This document shows positions 1-7,652 of a DNA stretch of 62,514 bases, in pieces. Each line of letters opens with the position of its first letter. Within the stretch, counting starts at the first letter, position 1. This DNA comes from Oceanicaulis sp. Its GTDB lineage: Bacteria; Pseudomonadota; Alphaproteobacteria; Caulobacterales; Maricaulaceae. The position numbers and the translations under genes were made by a program. The DNA lies in the NCBI GenBank assembly GCA_020832735.1, contig JAFIEB010000128.1:1-62514 (forward strand). The letters run 5' to 3'. Under the pieces are notes generated by a model. The model searched no databases and was not told the origin of the DNA. It saw only the letters and a program-made list of their open reading frames with translations.

Positions 1-33
1 CCCCGCCCCCCCCGCCCCCCCCCCCCCCCCCCC
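1..33. repeat. Poly-C tract (C4-G-C8-G-C19)
   Basis: The first 33 bases are almost pure C, ending in a run of 19 at 15-33, only 7 bases past the stop codon of the neighbouring minus-strand gene. Read on the minus strand this is a G19/G8/G4 series, a strong G-quadruplex former just downstream of that gene. It may be real, for example a termination or slippage element. Because it coincides with the window edge it may equally be a contig-end artefact or a miscounted homopolymer. Confidence 0.8.
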
Positions 34-40
34 GGCGCGG

Positions 41-751
41 TCAGGCGGCTTCGAGTTGCTGCTTGGGCGGAGTTTCGCTGCCGGTTGGCACGACGAACGG
101 CCCGATATTCTTGGCATAGGCCTCCAGAATCAGCGACAGCCCCTTGGGCACGGGCTGCTGTGAGGCGTGGACCCCCACATGGTAGTGCGCCGAGTTGGAG
201 GCTGTGTGGGTGGTCTCGCTGGAGGACTGGCTGGACTGGTTGAAGGAGACAGACCCCTTCACCGAAACCGAGAACGGTCCGTACCCGATCTTGGCTTCAA
301 AGCTGCTTTGCGCGGCCAGCGAGTCCGATTTGGAGCTGGACTGGGTGGAGCCGTAGCTCGACTTCACTTCCATGTCGAAGCTGATGTCGACCTCGTCCAC
401 GCCGAGCGTCGGAATCGGCATGAGGGAGATGATCGGCACGTCCACCTCGCTGGTGACGGTCTCGATCACTGGCGGCTGGGGCTTGCCGTCCTTGTCTGGT
501 CCCGGCTCGATGATCACAGGGCGTTTGAGCACCATATTGACCAGGATCGGCTCGTATCTGTAGCCCTTCTTGGGGTCTTTGTCGTCCACGGCAACCCGGT
601 TGAAGCCGGTGTCCAGAATGTATTTGGTCTGTGTCATGACCATCTGGCTGTTGGCTTCGGTGGCGGCCATAAGCGGGCCGCCAATGAGGTCGCGCATCGG
701 CAGGCCCGTAAAGGCCTGCGCCATGGAAACCAGTTCGTTGTTCTCGGCCAT
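41..751 (-). CDS. DUF2589 domain-containing protein
   Basis: Protein of 236 residues that fits the DUF2589 family (function unknown). The N-terminus carries the family-like block LPMRDLIGGPLMAATEA at about residues 18-34. The C-terminal half alternates polar beta-strand-like stretches rich in Ser/Gln (about 130-190) with the block FEAKIGYGPFSVSVKGSVS. There is no signal peptide or membrane segment. Two in-frame ATGs exist, at 757 and 751. The Shine-Dalgarno AGGAG abuts the first and lies 6 bases from the second, so 751 is chosen. It is the second gene of a probable two-gene unit behind 802-1425; the gap is 50 bases. Family assignment is from recalled motif similarity, and any function would be a guess. 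Confidence 0.8.
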   Translation of the reverse strand: MAENNELVSMAQAFTGLPMRDLIGGPLMAATEANSQMVMTQTKYILDTGFNRVAVDDKDPKKGYRYEPILVNMVLKRPVIIEPGPDKDGKPQPPVIETVTSEVDVPIISLMPIPTLGVDEVDISFDMEVKSSYGSTQSSSKSDSLAAQSSFEAKIGYGPFSVSVKGSVSFNQSSQSSSETTHTASNSAHYHVGVHASQQPVPKGLSLILEAYAKNIGPFVVPTGSETPPKQQLEAA

Positions 752-801
752 TATCATCTCCTGTTGTCATATGTCGCTGGGACCCCGGCCCCGCCGTCAG
801 T

Positions 802-1425
802 TCACCCCGGGATGTTGGCGCGAAGGGCGCGGTCATAGCCGCGGATGATTTCGTAAAAACCGCCAGGCGGATCGACGCTTTTGAGGACGATCTCGATTGT
901 TCCGGTTTCGGGGTCGGGACCGGCGGGTTCGTCTGCATCCCCGGACCGGCGCTTGCGCCGGCCTTGTCCGCTTGCCCCTGATTGCGGCGATCCGGGAAAG
1001 GCGAGGCTGACTGTCTCCCCGTCCTCTGCGATCAACACTTTGAGCGTCAGACGGAATTCAGCGATCTCCAGCGCCTGGATGCCGGTCAGGCTGACCAGCG
1101 GCGCGAAGGCGGTATGCACCGCCGGACCGTCTTCGGTCTCCACCGGGTATTCGAATGCGACCATGCGCGGCCTGAGCACGGGCGGGCCTTCCGGCGCAGG
1201 CGGAGCCGGCGGCGGGGGCTGAGACCCGCCCCGTCCGCCGCGCCCGGCCTGCGGCAGTCCCGGGCGCGGCGTCTCGGGGGGCGTGTCGGGTTCGGGACCC
1301 GGCGCGTGCGGCTCCTGCTCCTCAAAGAAGCGGTAGACCATCTGCAGGTTCTGTTCACGCACGATATGTGCGGCCTGATGGACCGCCGATTTCACAGCCG
1401 TGACGAAATTCTGCAACGCAATCAT
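802..1425 (-). CDS. DUF2589-like partner protein with Pro-rich insert
   Basis: Protein of 207 residues. It has an N-terminal helical segment (about 1-35, beginning MIALQNFVTAVKSAVHQ), a Pro/Gly-rich low-complexity stretch (about 38-80), then a beta-rich part containing PLVSLTGIQALEIAEFRL and ending GFYEIIRGYDRALRANIPG. The later blocks resemble the second DUF2589-type protein often seen beside a first one, which fits its position immediately upstream of 41-751 on the same strand. No signal peptide or catalytic motif is seen. The two proteins probably act together, but the role is unknown. The Shine-Dalgarno before 1425 is weak (GAAAG). Confidence 0.7.
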   Translation of the reverse strand: MIALQNFVTAVKSAVHQAAHIVREQNLQMVYRFFEEQEPHAPGPEPDTPPETPRPGLPQAGRGGRGGSQPPPPAPPAPEGPPVLRPRMVAFEYPVETEDGPAVHTAFAPLVSLTGIQALEIAEFRLTLKVLIAEDGETVSLAFPGSPQSGASGQGRRKRRSGDADEPAGPDPETGTIEIVLKSVDPPGGFYEIIRGYDRALRANIPG

Positions 1426-1713
1426 GGCGAGCGCTTTCTATTCCAGATTGCATCATGGCGCCATTCACAGAATTGTAAATCCTTAAGTGGTTATAATCGT
1501 GCTTACGTGTTTTACGTGCACCGCCGCGCCGCGGGCGAATCCGCACGTTTTCGCTTTGGCGCATCAAGGGCGTATCCACCCGCATCGCCGGACGCGCTTC
1601 GCTGCATATGCGAAGAGGCTTGACGCGGCGCCGTCCGAAGGGGTCATCTGCGCGCCATCCGCCGGACAGCGCCAGGCGCGCTGCGGCCAAATCATTCTCG
1701 AGGAGACGGACTG
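1426..1713. promoter_or_regulatory. Divergent intergenic region with -10-like boxes
   Basis: This 288-base gap separates the divergent DUF2589 pair and the thiolase gene. It is AT-richer than its surroundings around 1470-1510. A perfect TATAAT lies at 1492-1497 (plus strand), but without a convincing -35 at standard spacing. On the minus strand a TACAAT (plus 1472-1477) could serve the DUF2589 genes. No operator or RNA element was recognised. Confidence 0.35.
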
Positions 1714-2898
1714 ATGAGTTCCGAAGATCCGATTGTCATCGTCGGCATGGCGCGCACCGCGATGGGCGGCCTGCTGGGCGAACTGTCCGCCCTGTCAGCC
1801 AACGAGCTGGGCGCGCTGGCGGTGAAGGCCGCGCTGGCCGAAGCCGGCGTTGCAGGTGAAGACGTTGACCAGATCTATATGGGCAATGTGCTGAGCGCCG
1901 GTCAGGGCCAGGCGCCCGCGCGGCAGGCCGCGATCAAGGGCGGCCTGCCCAAATCGGTCGAAGCCACCACGCTCAACAAGATGTGCGGTTCGGGCATGCA
2001 GGCGGCGATCATGGCGCGCGCGGCCATCGCCTCGGGCGAGGCCTCGGTGATCGTGGCGGGCGGCATGGAATCCATGACCAACGCCCCGCACCTCCTGCCC
2101 ACCCACCGCACCGGGTTCAAATACGGCCACGACACGCTGAAGGACCACATGGCGCTGGACGGGCTGGAAGACGCCTATGAGCACAAGGCCATGGGCGTCT
2201 ATGCCGACATGATCGCGCGCGAACACCAGTTCACCCGCGAGGACCAGGACGCCTATGCGATCGAAACATTGAGCCGCGCCCTGAAAGCCGCCGAAACCGG
2301 CGGCTTCAAGCGCGAGATCACGCCGGTGACCATCACTGACCGCAAGGGCGAGAGCGTGGTGGATTCCGACGAGCTGCCCAAGCGCGCCCGCCCGGACAAG
2401 ATCCCGCAACTCAAGCCGGCCTTCTCCAAGGACGGCACGGTGACGGCGGCCAACGCCTCGGCGATTTCCGACGGCGCCGCCGCCCTGGTGCTGATGCGCA
2501 AGTCCGAAGCCGAACGCCGCGGACTGAAACCGCTGGCGAAAATCGTCGCCACGGCGGCCCACGCTCATGAGCCGGCCTATTTCACCACCGCCCCGGTGCC
2601 CGCCATGCGCAAGGCGCTGGAGCGGGCCGGCTGGAGCGCAGGCGATGTGGATCTCTGGGAGATCAACGAAGCCTTCGCCGTGGTGCCGATGATCGCCATG
2701 AAGGAGCTCGGCATCAGCCATGACGTGGTCAACGTCAATGGCGGCGCCTGCGCGCTGGGCCACCCGATCGGCGCCTCGGGCGCGCGCATCATGGTCACCC
2801 TGATCGCCGCACTCGAAGCGCGGGGCCTGAAAAAAGGCATGGCCTCGCTGTGCATTGGCGGGGGCGAAGGCACCGCCGTGGCGCTGGAACTGATCTGA
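1714..2898 (+). CDS. Acetyl-CoA acetyltransferase (thiolase)
   Basis: Protein of 394 residues, the normal length for a biosynthetic or degradative thiolase (AtoB/PhaA/FadA family). It condenses two acyl-CoA units, or thiolyses beta-ketoacyl-CoA, in the cytosol. The acylated nucleophile is Cys91 in NKMCGSGMQA; His350 lies in GHPIGASGAR and the second catalytic Cys380 in CIGGGEG. The start has GGAG 8 bases upstream. It stands alone: divergent DUF2589 genes lie upstream and a convergent rcdA downstream, separated by a hairpin. No 3-hydroxyacyl-CoA dehydrogenase or PHA synthase is adjacent, so the exact pathway (acetoacetyl-CoA formation, PHB or fatty-acid oxidation) cannot be decided. Confidence 0.93.
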   Translation: MSSEDPIVIVGMARTAMGGLLGELSALSANELGALAVKAALAEAGVAGEDVDQIYMGNVLSAGQGQAPARQAAIKGGLPKSVEATTLNKMCGSGMQAAIMARAAIASGEASVIVAGGMESMTNAPHLLPTHRTGFKYGHDTLKDHMALDGLEDAYEHKAMGVYADMIAREHQFTREDQDAYAIETLSRALKAAETGGFKREITPVTITDRKGESVVDSDELPKRARPDKIPQLKPAFSKDGTVTAANASAISDGAAALVLMRKSEAERRGLKPLAKIVATAAHAHEPAYFTTAPVPAMRKALERAGWSAGDVDLWEINEAFAVVPMIAMKELGISHDVVNVNGGACALGHPIGASGARIMVTLIAALEARGLKKGMASLCIGGGEGTAVALELI

Positions 2899-2918
2899 TC
2901 AGAAGCCTGAAACGGACG

Positions 2919-2942
2919 CGGGGCCGCAACGATGCGGCCCCG
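2919..2942 (+). terminator. Hairpin between thiolase and rcdA
   Basis: A perfect 10-base stem (CGGGGCCGCA / TGCGGCCCCG) with the 4-base loop ACGA lies between two convergent genes. No T-run follows on the plus strand, so it may act as a bidirectional hairpin terminator or 3' end stabiliser rather than a textbook intrinsic terminator. Confidence 0.5.
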
Positions 2943-2971
2943 TCATTCCCCCGCGCCGGATCAGCAAGGTC

Positions 2972-3490
2972 TCAACCGCCGAACGCCTCGTGCAGGCGCG
3001 ACAGCTGACCGGCCACCGGATTGGGCGTATCGAGCGCGATTTCACCGTCGAACAGAGACCGGTCGAGCCGCGACAGCCGCTCGTGCAGGGTGGCGGCGCG
3101 CACCGCCAGATCGCCCAGGCGCGGCGGACACGGATCGTCGCCAGCCGGCCAGAGCGGATCTTTCTGACGCGCCGGGGTCAGGCGGTAGCGCTGTTCAGCG
3201 GCCTCGCCCGGCGTCATATCGCCTTCAGCTACGGCGCGCTGTGTCAGCAGCCAGGAGGCGCACTGCATCAGCTGCGTGGTCAGACCCATGGATTCCGACG
3301 CATAAGCCAGCGCGCCCGAGCGGCCCAGCCGCTTGGCGTCCTCGCGCCCCGCGCCGTCGAGATAGCTGGCGGTCTCCTCCACCAGCTCCATGCCGTCACG
3401 GAACAGGCGGCGGAACAGCTCGGAAGCTGCAAATTCGGCCACGCGGCGCTCGGCGCCTGCGGTCCGCGTGTCAGGATCAACCGGGCTCAT
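2972..3490 (-). CDS. rcdA: RcdA-type regulator of CtrA degradation (DUF1465)
   Basis: Protein of 172 residues of the DUF1465 family, whose best-known member is Caulobacter RcdA, a ClpXP adaptor that works with CpdR and PopA in cell-cycle proteolysis of CtrA. The core helices are recognisable: ETASYLDGAGREDAKRLGRS, then ALAYASESMGLTTQLMQCAS, then WLLTQRAVAEGDMT. The frame stays open to 3547, but the ATG at 3490 is preceded by a good GGGGAAGG at 8-bp spacing and matches the family start. It follows the DUF1192 gene on the same strand with a 139-base gap. The neighbouring trcR is also a cell-cycle factor. Confidence 0.88.
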   Translation of the reverse strand: MSPVDPDTRTAGAERRVAEFAASELFRRLFRDGMELVEETASYLDGAGREDAKRLGRSGALAYASESMGLTTQLMQCASWLLTQRAVAEGDMTPGEAAEQRYRLTPARQKDPLWPAGDDPCPPRLGDLAVRAATLHERLSRLDRSLFDGEIALDTPNPVAGQLSRLHEAFGG

Positions 3491-3629
3491 CACCAGCGCC
3501 TTCCCCTCATGATCTCGTCTCTCTTGCCGTCCCCGGATGCAGTTCACGCGCCCGGGCTGCTGGCGTCAACCAAGCAAGCCCGGGGCCAGAGCCGTCCCCT
3601 CGCCGTGATTTGCGCTGCATCCGGCCCGA

Positions 3630-3821
3630 TCAGGCGCGCCGGAACACCGCCTCGGCCGCGTTCAGCTTGTCGCGCTTGTGCGCGATCATCGCCTCGGCGC
3701 GCGCGATCTCGGCCTGCAGGGTTTCGATACGCGCTTCAAGCTCGGCGACGGCCAGCAGCGACAAATCCTCGCCTGGCCGGATCACGCCGGCAGCTTCCGT
3801 GTGCGGTTCATCGTGAAACAT
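3630..3821 (-). CDS. DUF1192 family small protein
   Basis: Protein of 63 residues typical of DUF1192. It has a short acidic N-terminus followed by one long charged helix (about residues 22-58, beginning LSLLAVAELEARIETLQAEI) predicted to form a coiled coil. Function is unknown. It lies upstream of rcdA on the same strand and divergent from the quinone reductase gene, an arrangement common in alphaproteobacteria. Confidence 0.85.
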   Translation of the reverse strand: MFHDEPHTEAAGVIRPGEDLSLLAVAELEARIETLQAEIARAEAMIAHKRDKLNAAEAVFRRA

Positions 3822-3894
3822 GGCTCGCCCCGCTTCCGCTTCACCTCAATACTCTGCCAATCTAGCCTCAAAGCCGTCCGGAGTCCCGTTTTCC

Positions 3895-4875
3895 ATGTCC
3901 CGCCGCACACGCATCATCACCGCGCCGTCTCCCGGCGGCCCCGAGGCCCTCGCCGTGGAGACGCGCGAACTGGCCCCGCCCGGCCCGGGCGAGGTTCTGA
4001 TTGATGTGGCCGCGGCCGGGGTCAACCGCCCCGACATATTCGAGCGTCAGGGCCTGTATCCGCCGCCGCCCGGCGCGCCCGAGGGGCTCGGACTGGAAGT
4101 CTCCGGCCATGTGCGCGAGACCGGAGCGGACGTCACCCGTCTGCGCCCCGGCGATCCGGTCGTGGCGCTCGTGTCCGGTGGCGGTTACGCCGACATTGCG
4201 CGCGCTGACGAAGGCTGCGTGCTGCCGGCGCCGCAGGGTGTGGACCTGGTCCATGCGGCGGGCCTGCCCGAAACCCTCTTCACCGTCTGGAGCAATGTAT
4301 TCGACCGCGCCCGGCTGCAGCCCGGCGAGCGCTTCCTGGTCCATGGCGGCGCCAGCGGCATCGGCACGACCGCCATCCAGATGGCCAAAGCCCATGGCGC
4401 ATTCGTCGCCGCCACGGCGGGAACGCCGGAGAAGTGCGATCTGTGCCGCCGGCTCGGCGCGGACCTGGCGCTCAACTATCGCAGCGATGACTGGGTGCAG
4501 GCGGTGAAGGATGCCGGCGGGGCCGATGTGATCCTGGACATGGTGGGCGGCGATTACGCGGCGCGTAATCTGTCAGTGCTGAACACGGACGGGCGCCTCG
4601 TGATGATCGCGTTTCTCAAGGGCGCGCGCGTGGAGCTGGATCTGATGCGGGTCATGCTCAAGCGCCTGACGCTCACCGGCTCCACCCTGCGCAGCCGCCC
4701 TGCTGCGGAGAAAGCAGCGATTGCGCAAGGCGTCCAGGCTCAGGTCTGGCCCTGGATTACAGCGGGCAAGGTGAGGCCCGTGATTGATTCGGTGTTCCGC
4801 CTTGAAGAGGCCGGCCGCGCCCATGCCCGCATGGACGCCATGGCCCATGCGGGCAAGATCCTGCTGACGCCCTGA
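3895..4875 (+). CDS. NAD(P)H:quinone oxidoreductase, MDR superfamily
   Basis: Protein of 326 residues from the ATG at 3895. It is a medium-chain dehydrogenase/reductase of the zinc-free quinone oxidoreductase (Qor/PIG3) type, transferring hydride from NADPH to quinones or enones in the cytosol. Visible features are the N-terminal catalytic-fold block VNRPDIFERQGLYPPPPG, the nucleotide-binding block VHGGASGIGTTAIQMAKAHG, and the segment VILDMVGGDY. Zinc-ligand cysteines are absent, as expected for this subfamily. The frame opens at 3820, but the 25 extra residues do not look conserved and GGAG precedes the chosen ATG. It is divergent from DUF1192, and a promoter and terminator separate it from trcR. 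Confidence 0.85.
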   Translation: MSRRTRIITAPSPGGPEALAVETRELAPPGPGEVLIDVAAAGVNRPDIFERQGLYPPPPGAPEGLGLEVSGHVRETGADVTRLRPGDPVVALVSGGGYADIARADEGCVLPAPQGVDLVHAAGLPETLFTVWSNVFDRARLQPGERFLVHGGASGIGTTAIQMAKAHGAFVAATAGTPEKCDLCRRLGADLALNYRSDDWVQAVKDAGGADVILDMVGGDYAARNLSVLNTDGRLVMIAFLKGARVELDLMRVMLKRLTLTGSTLRSRPAAEKAAIAQGVQAQVWPWITAGKVRPVIDSVFRLEEAGRAHARMDAMAHAGKILLTP

Positions 4876-4896
4876 CGGGACGGTTGCAAACCGGTG

Positions 4897-4925
4897 TTTT
4901 CACAGCCGCCCGCGCACGCTATAAG
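4897..4925 (+). promoter_or_regulatory. Predicted sigma-70 promoter of trcR
   Basis: TTTTCA (4897-4902), a 17-base spacer and TATAAG (4920-4925) match the housekeeping consensus at 4/6 and 5/6 positions. The predicted +1 is near 4932, which gives trcR a leader of about 115 bases. The leader holds the small palindrome ATGAAATCCTTTCAT (4936-4950) and an intrinsic terminator (4998-5022). An ATG at 4936 is in frame with trcR. Confidence 0.5.
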
Positions 4926-4997
4926 CGGCGCTGAAATGAAATCCTTTCATCGCACGGATGCTGATGCGCCGCTGATGAAGGGTCGGTCGACGGAAAG

Positions 4998-5022
4998 CCC
5001 GGCGGTCCGCGCCGGGTTTTTT
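4998..5022 (+). terminator. Intrinsic terminator in the trcR leader
   Basis: A perfect 7-base GC stem (CCCGGCG / CGCCGGG) with a 5-base loop is followed directly by six T. This is a textbook rho-independent terminator. It ends only 24 bases before the trcR start codon, so no ordinary promoter fits between them. It may end the quinone reductase transcript, and it must be passed or regulated by any transcript that expresses trcR. Confidence 0.8.
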
Positions 5023-5046
5023 GTATTGCAAACGAGGTTGGACGAC

Positions 5047-5724
5047 ATGGCTGACATTCTCATGCCGAAAGCGACAGCGGTCTGGCTGGTGGACAACACC
5101 GCCCTGACCTTCGCCCAGATTGCCGATTTCACCGGCCTCCACCATCTGGAAGTCAAGGGCATCGCCGATGGCGACGTGGCCGCCGGCGTGCGCGGCGCCG
5201 ATCCGGTCGCCGCCGGCCAGCTGACCCGTGAGGAGCTGGACAAGGCCGAGGCTGACCCCGCCTACCGCCTGCAGGCCAGCAAGCCGAAATACGCCGAATA
5301 TCAGGAGACCGGGCGCAAGGGTCCGCGCTACACCCCGCTGTCGCGCCGCCAGAACCGGCCGGACGCCATCGCCTGGCTGGTGCGCAATCATCCCGAGCTG
5401 ACCGACGGGCAGATCTCCAAGCTGATCGGCACCACCAAGACCACTATCGAGGCGGTGCGCAGCCGGGATCACTGGAACTCGGCCAACATCAAGCCGACCG
5501 ATCCGGTTTCGCTGGGCCTGTGCAGCCAGATCGATCTGGACGCCCAGGTGACCAAGGCGTCTGCGCGCCGCGCCCAGATGGAGAAGGACGGCACGGTCAA
5601 GGTGGAAGAAGACGTGCTCAAGCCCGCCGTGGAGCATGAAGCGCCGAGCTCTTCGCCAACCACGCTGGACGAACTGTTCGGCAAGCCCAAGCGCGCGGGC
5701 GGCTACGAGGACGACGAAGACTGA
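5047..5724 (+). CDS. trcR: Cell-cycle transcriptional regulator TrcR (DUF1013)
   Basis: Protein of 225 residues of the DUF1013 family, named TrcR in Caulobacter and its relatives, where it is a conserved DNA-associated cell-cycle regulator. It starts MADILMPKATAVWLVDNTAL. A first HTH-like segment is FAQIADFTGLHHLEVKGIAD (about 20-39). A second lies near residues 110-140 (HPELTDGQISKLIGTTKTTI). The C-terminus is acidic and ends in EDDED. The frame is open to 4894 and an ATG at 4936 would add 37 residues, but the conserved family start is 5047. The 3' end overlaps the convergent zapE gene by 22 bases. Confidence 0.9.
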   Translation: MADILMPKATAVWLVDNTALTFAQIADFTGLHHLEVKGIADGDVAAGVRGADPVAAGQLTREELDKAEADPAYRLQASKPKYAEYQETGRKGPRYTPLSRRQNRPDAIAWLVRNHPELTDGQISKLIGTTKTTIEAVRSRDHWNSANIKPTDPVSLGLCSQIDLDAQVTKASARRAQMEKDGTVKVEEDVLKPAVEHEAPSSSPTTLDELFGKPKRAGGYEDDED

Positions 5725-6803
5725 CCTGCGCGCCGCTGCGCGGCCAGATAGTCATGGCTGCGCATCTCCATCAGGCGTGACGCCGTGCGCTGGAACTCGA
5801 AGGCGTAATCGCCCTCGACATACAGCGCATCAGCCTCGGCCTCAGCGCTCATCACCAGCTTGGTGCGCGCCTCGTAGAGCGCGTCGACAAGGGTGGCGAA
5901 GCGCTTGGCCTGATCGCGCCGGCGCGGGCCCAGCTGCGGGGCATGATCGATCATCAGCGTGTGAAAGCGCTCAGCCAGCATGAGATAATCGGCCGGGCCC
6001 AGCGCGCGGTCGCACAACTGCTCAAAACTGAAACGCGCCACGCCCGCCGCGGCGCGCGGAACCGCCAGCGTGCGCCCCTTCACGGTCAGCTCGCAAGCGC
6101 GCGCCTGGGCGCCCATCGTCAGCCGCTCGAAGGCCGCATCCATGGCCGCGTCGGCCTCCGGGCCCAGCGGCGCGTAATACACCGGGGCGGCCTCCAGCCG
6201 CTCCAGCCGGTAATCACGCCCTGAATCCAGCCGCATCACATCCAGGCGCGCCTTGATGGCGGCGATGAAGGGCAGGAAGAGCTGGCGGTTGATCCCGTCC
6301 TTGTAGAGATCGTCCGGCGCCCGGTTGGATGTGGCCACCAGCACCACCCCGGCGGCGAAGAGGTGATCAATGAGCCGGCCCAGCACCATGGCGTCGCCCA
6401 CATCGGTGACCTGCAGCTCGTCAAAGCATAAAAGCCGCGTCTCGCGCGCCAGCGCCCGGGCGACGCGCGGCAGGGGATCGGATTCCTGACGCGCGCGCTC
6501 GGCGGTGATGCGCGCCTGCAGCTCCTGCAGGAATTGATGGAAGTGGACGCGGCGCTTGGCCTCAATCGGCGCGGCGTCGAAGAACAAATCCATCATCAGG
6601 GATTTGCCCGTGCCCACCCCGCCCCACAGATACACCCCGCGCGGGGCGGGCCGTGAGCGGCCGAACAGGCCCGTTTTGCCGCCCTTCCAGCGCGCGATCT
6701 CGCCCGCCAGCGCGGTCAGGCGCTGCGCCGCCGCGCGCTGCTGCGGGTCCGCCTGCAGCCGCCCGTCCGCCACCGCGGCGTCCAGCGCCTCAAGCGGCGT
6801 CAT
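5703..6803 (-). CDS. zapE: Cell division protein ZapE (AFG1-like ATPase)
   Basis: Protein of 366 residues. ZapE/AFG1 is a P-loop ATPase associated with the division ring in bacteria and with protein quality control in mitochondria. Walker A GGVGTGKS is at residues 61-68 and Walker B LLCFDE at 124-129, followed by LQVTDVGDAMVLGRLIDHLF and the sensor region VATSNRAPDDLYKDGINR. The length matches the family. The start codon shares an ATGA overlap with the stop of a 31-codon ORF just upstream, implying translational coupling. The 3' end overlaps trcR. Confidence 0.92.
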   Translation of the reverse strand: MTPLEALDAAVADGRLQADPQQRAAAQRLTALAGEIARWKGGKTGLFGRSRPAPRGVYLWGGVGTGKSLMMDLFFDAAPIEAKRRVHFHQFLQELQARITAERARQESDPLPRVARALARETRLLCFDELQVTDVGDAMVLGRLIDHLFAAGVVLVATSNRAPDDLYKDGINRQLFLPFIAAIKARLDVMRLDSGRDYRLERLEAAPVYYAPLGPEADAAMDAAFERLTMGAQARACELTVKGRTLAVPRAAAGVARFSFEQLCDRALGPADYLMLAERFHTLMIDHAPQLGPRRRDQAKRFATLVDALYEARTKLVMSAEAEADALYVEGDYAFEFQRTASRLMEMRSHDYLAAQRRAGQSSSSS

Positions 6804-6895
6804 GAGGCCAGCCAGACAGCAATGGCGCCGCCCATGAGGGCGGCGGCCAGCGCGGCGGCGAGGATCAGAAAGAGAGGGCGTTCAATACGGCGCAT
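6800..6895 (-). CDS. 31-residue single-span membrane protein upstream of zapE
   Basis: A short open frame on the minus strand begins with basic residues (MRRIERP) and continues with one uninterrupted hydrophobic stretch of about 24 residues rich in Ala, Leu, Ile and Gly, ending VWLAS. Its TGA overlaps the zapE ATG as ATGA, the usual sign of translational coupling. The ribosome-binding site is weak (GGGTGG). It could be a membrane anchor or modulator for zapE, or a leader that sets zapE translation. No family was recognised. Confidence 0.5.
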   Translation of the reverse strand: MRRIERPLFLILAAALAAALMGGAIAVWLAS

Positions 6896-6969
6896 GCCAC
6901 CCGATTAGCCTGACGCGTCCGGCTTGGCAAAGCGCCGCCCCGGTTGCACAGTGCGCGCGGGAGAGGGGC

Positions 6970-7584
6970 ATGATCACAAAAGGCCTCAAGGAATCTGAAA
7001 AGCAGCTGCTGGCGTCCGCCGGGTTTGCGCCCGATGCTGTGCGCGTGATCGCGAATGAGGCCGAGCGCCTGCGCTGGCTGTTTCTCCAGCGTCCCGCTGC
7101 GGCCATGATCTGGTGGGGCGCGGCTTTTGCCGCCGCCATTGTGATCAGTGCGCTGTGGGAGGTGACGGGGTGGTGGGGCGTCCTGGCCGCCCCGGTCCTG
7201 GCCGCCGCATCACAATTGCTCTTCAATCTGCCAGACTTCGAAATCAACGCCTCGAAATCCAACGATCCGCCGCGCTGGGCGGCGCGCCGCATGGCCCAGC
7301 TCTCGGTCAAAGCCGCGGGTGCGGGGATACCCGAGCAGAGCAAGGCCTTCAGCGAGCTCCATGCGCACGCCGAAGCGGGCGGCGGGCTCAGCAGCCCCTG
7401 GTCGGTGCTGCGCATCATCGCCGGGCGCCTGACCGCGCCCAAGGGCGGCGCAAGTCCGGCCAGCTCAGCCCGCAAAACCGCCAGTTCCGGTGAAAACTTC
7501 GGCGCCACACTTCGCTTCGGCGCCGTCATTGTCGCCGTCACCGTCATCATCATCGCGCTGGCGCTGGGTGCGCGTCCGTTCTGA
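6970..7584 (+). CDS. Hypothetical membrane protein
   Basis: Protein of 204 residues with no recognised family. It has a cytoplasmic-looking N-terminus (1-42), two hydrophobic spans (about 44-64 and 67-86), a soluble middle part of about 90 residues with the segment LPDFEINASKSNDPPRW, a Ser/Ala-rich linker, and a C-terminal hydrophobic span (about 182-200). GGGAGAGGGG directly precedes the ATG. It is divergent from zapE and followed at 68 bases by a GST gene, so it may share a transcript with that gene. Confidence 0.75.
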   Translation: MITKGLKESEKQLLASAGFAPDAVRVIANEAERLRWLFLQRPAAAMIWWGAAFAAAIVISALWEVTGWWGVLAAPVLAAASQLLFNLPDFEINASKSNDPPRWAARRMAQLSVKAAGAGIPEQSKAFSELHAHAEAGGGLSSPWSVLRIIAGRLTAPKGGASPASSARKTASSGENFGATLRFGAVIVAVTVIIIALALGARPF

Positions 7585-7652
7585 CCTGCCGCCTTGCCGG
7601 GCGGGGCGGTTTGCAGTGAAGTGCGCGCTTGTCCCGCCTCCAGGAGACCGCG

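Noticed and set aside
5703-5724. trcR/zapE 3' overlap as a sequencing error
   Set aside because: Both C-termini are plausible (acidic tail of TrcR, Ser-rich tail of ZapE) and both frames end with normal stops.
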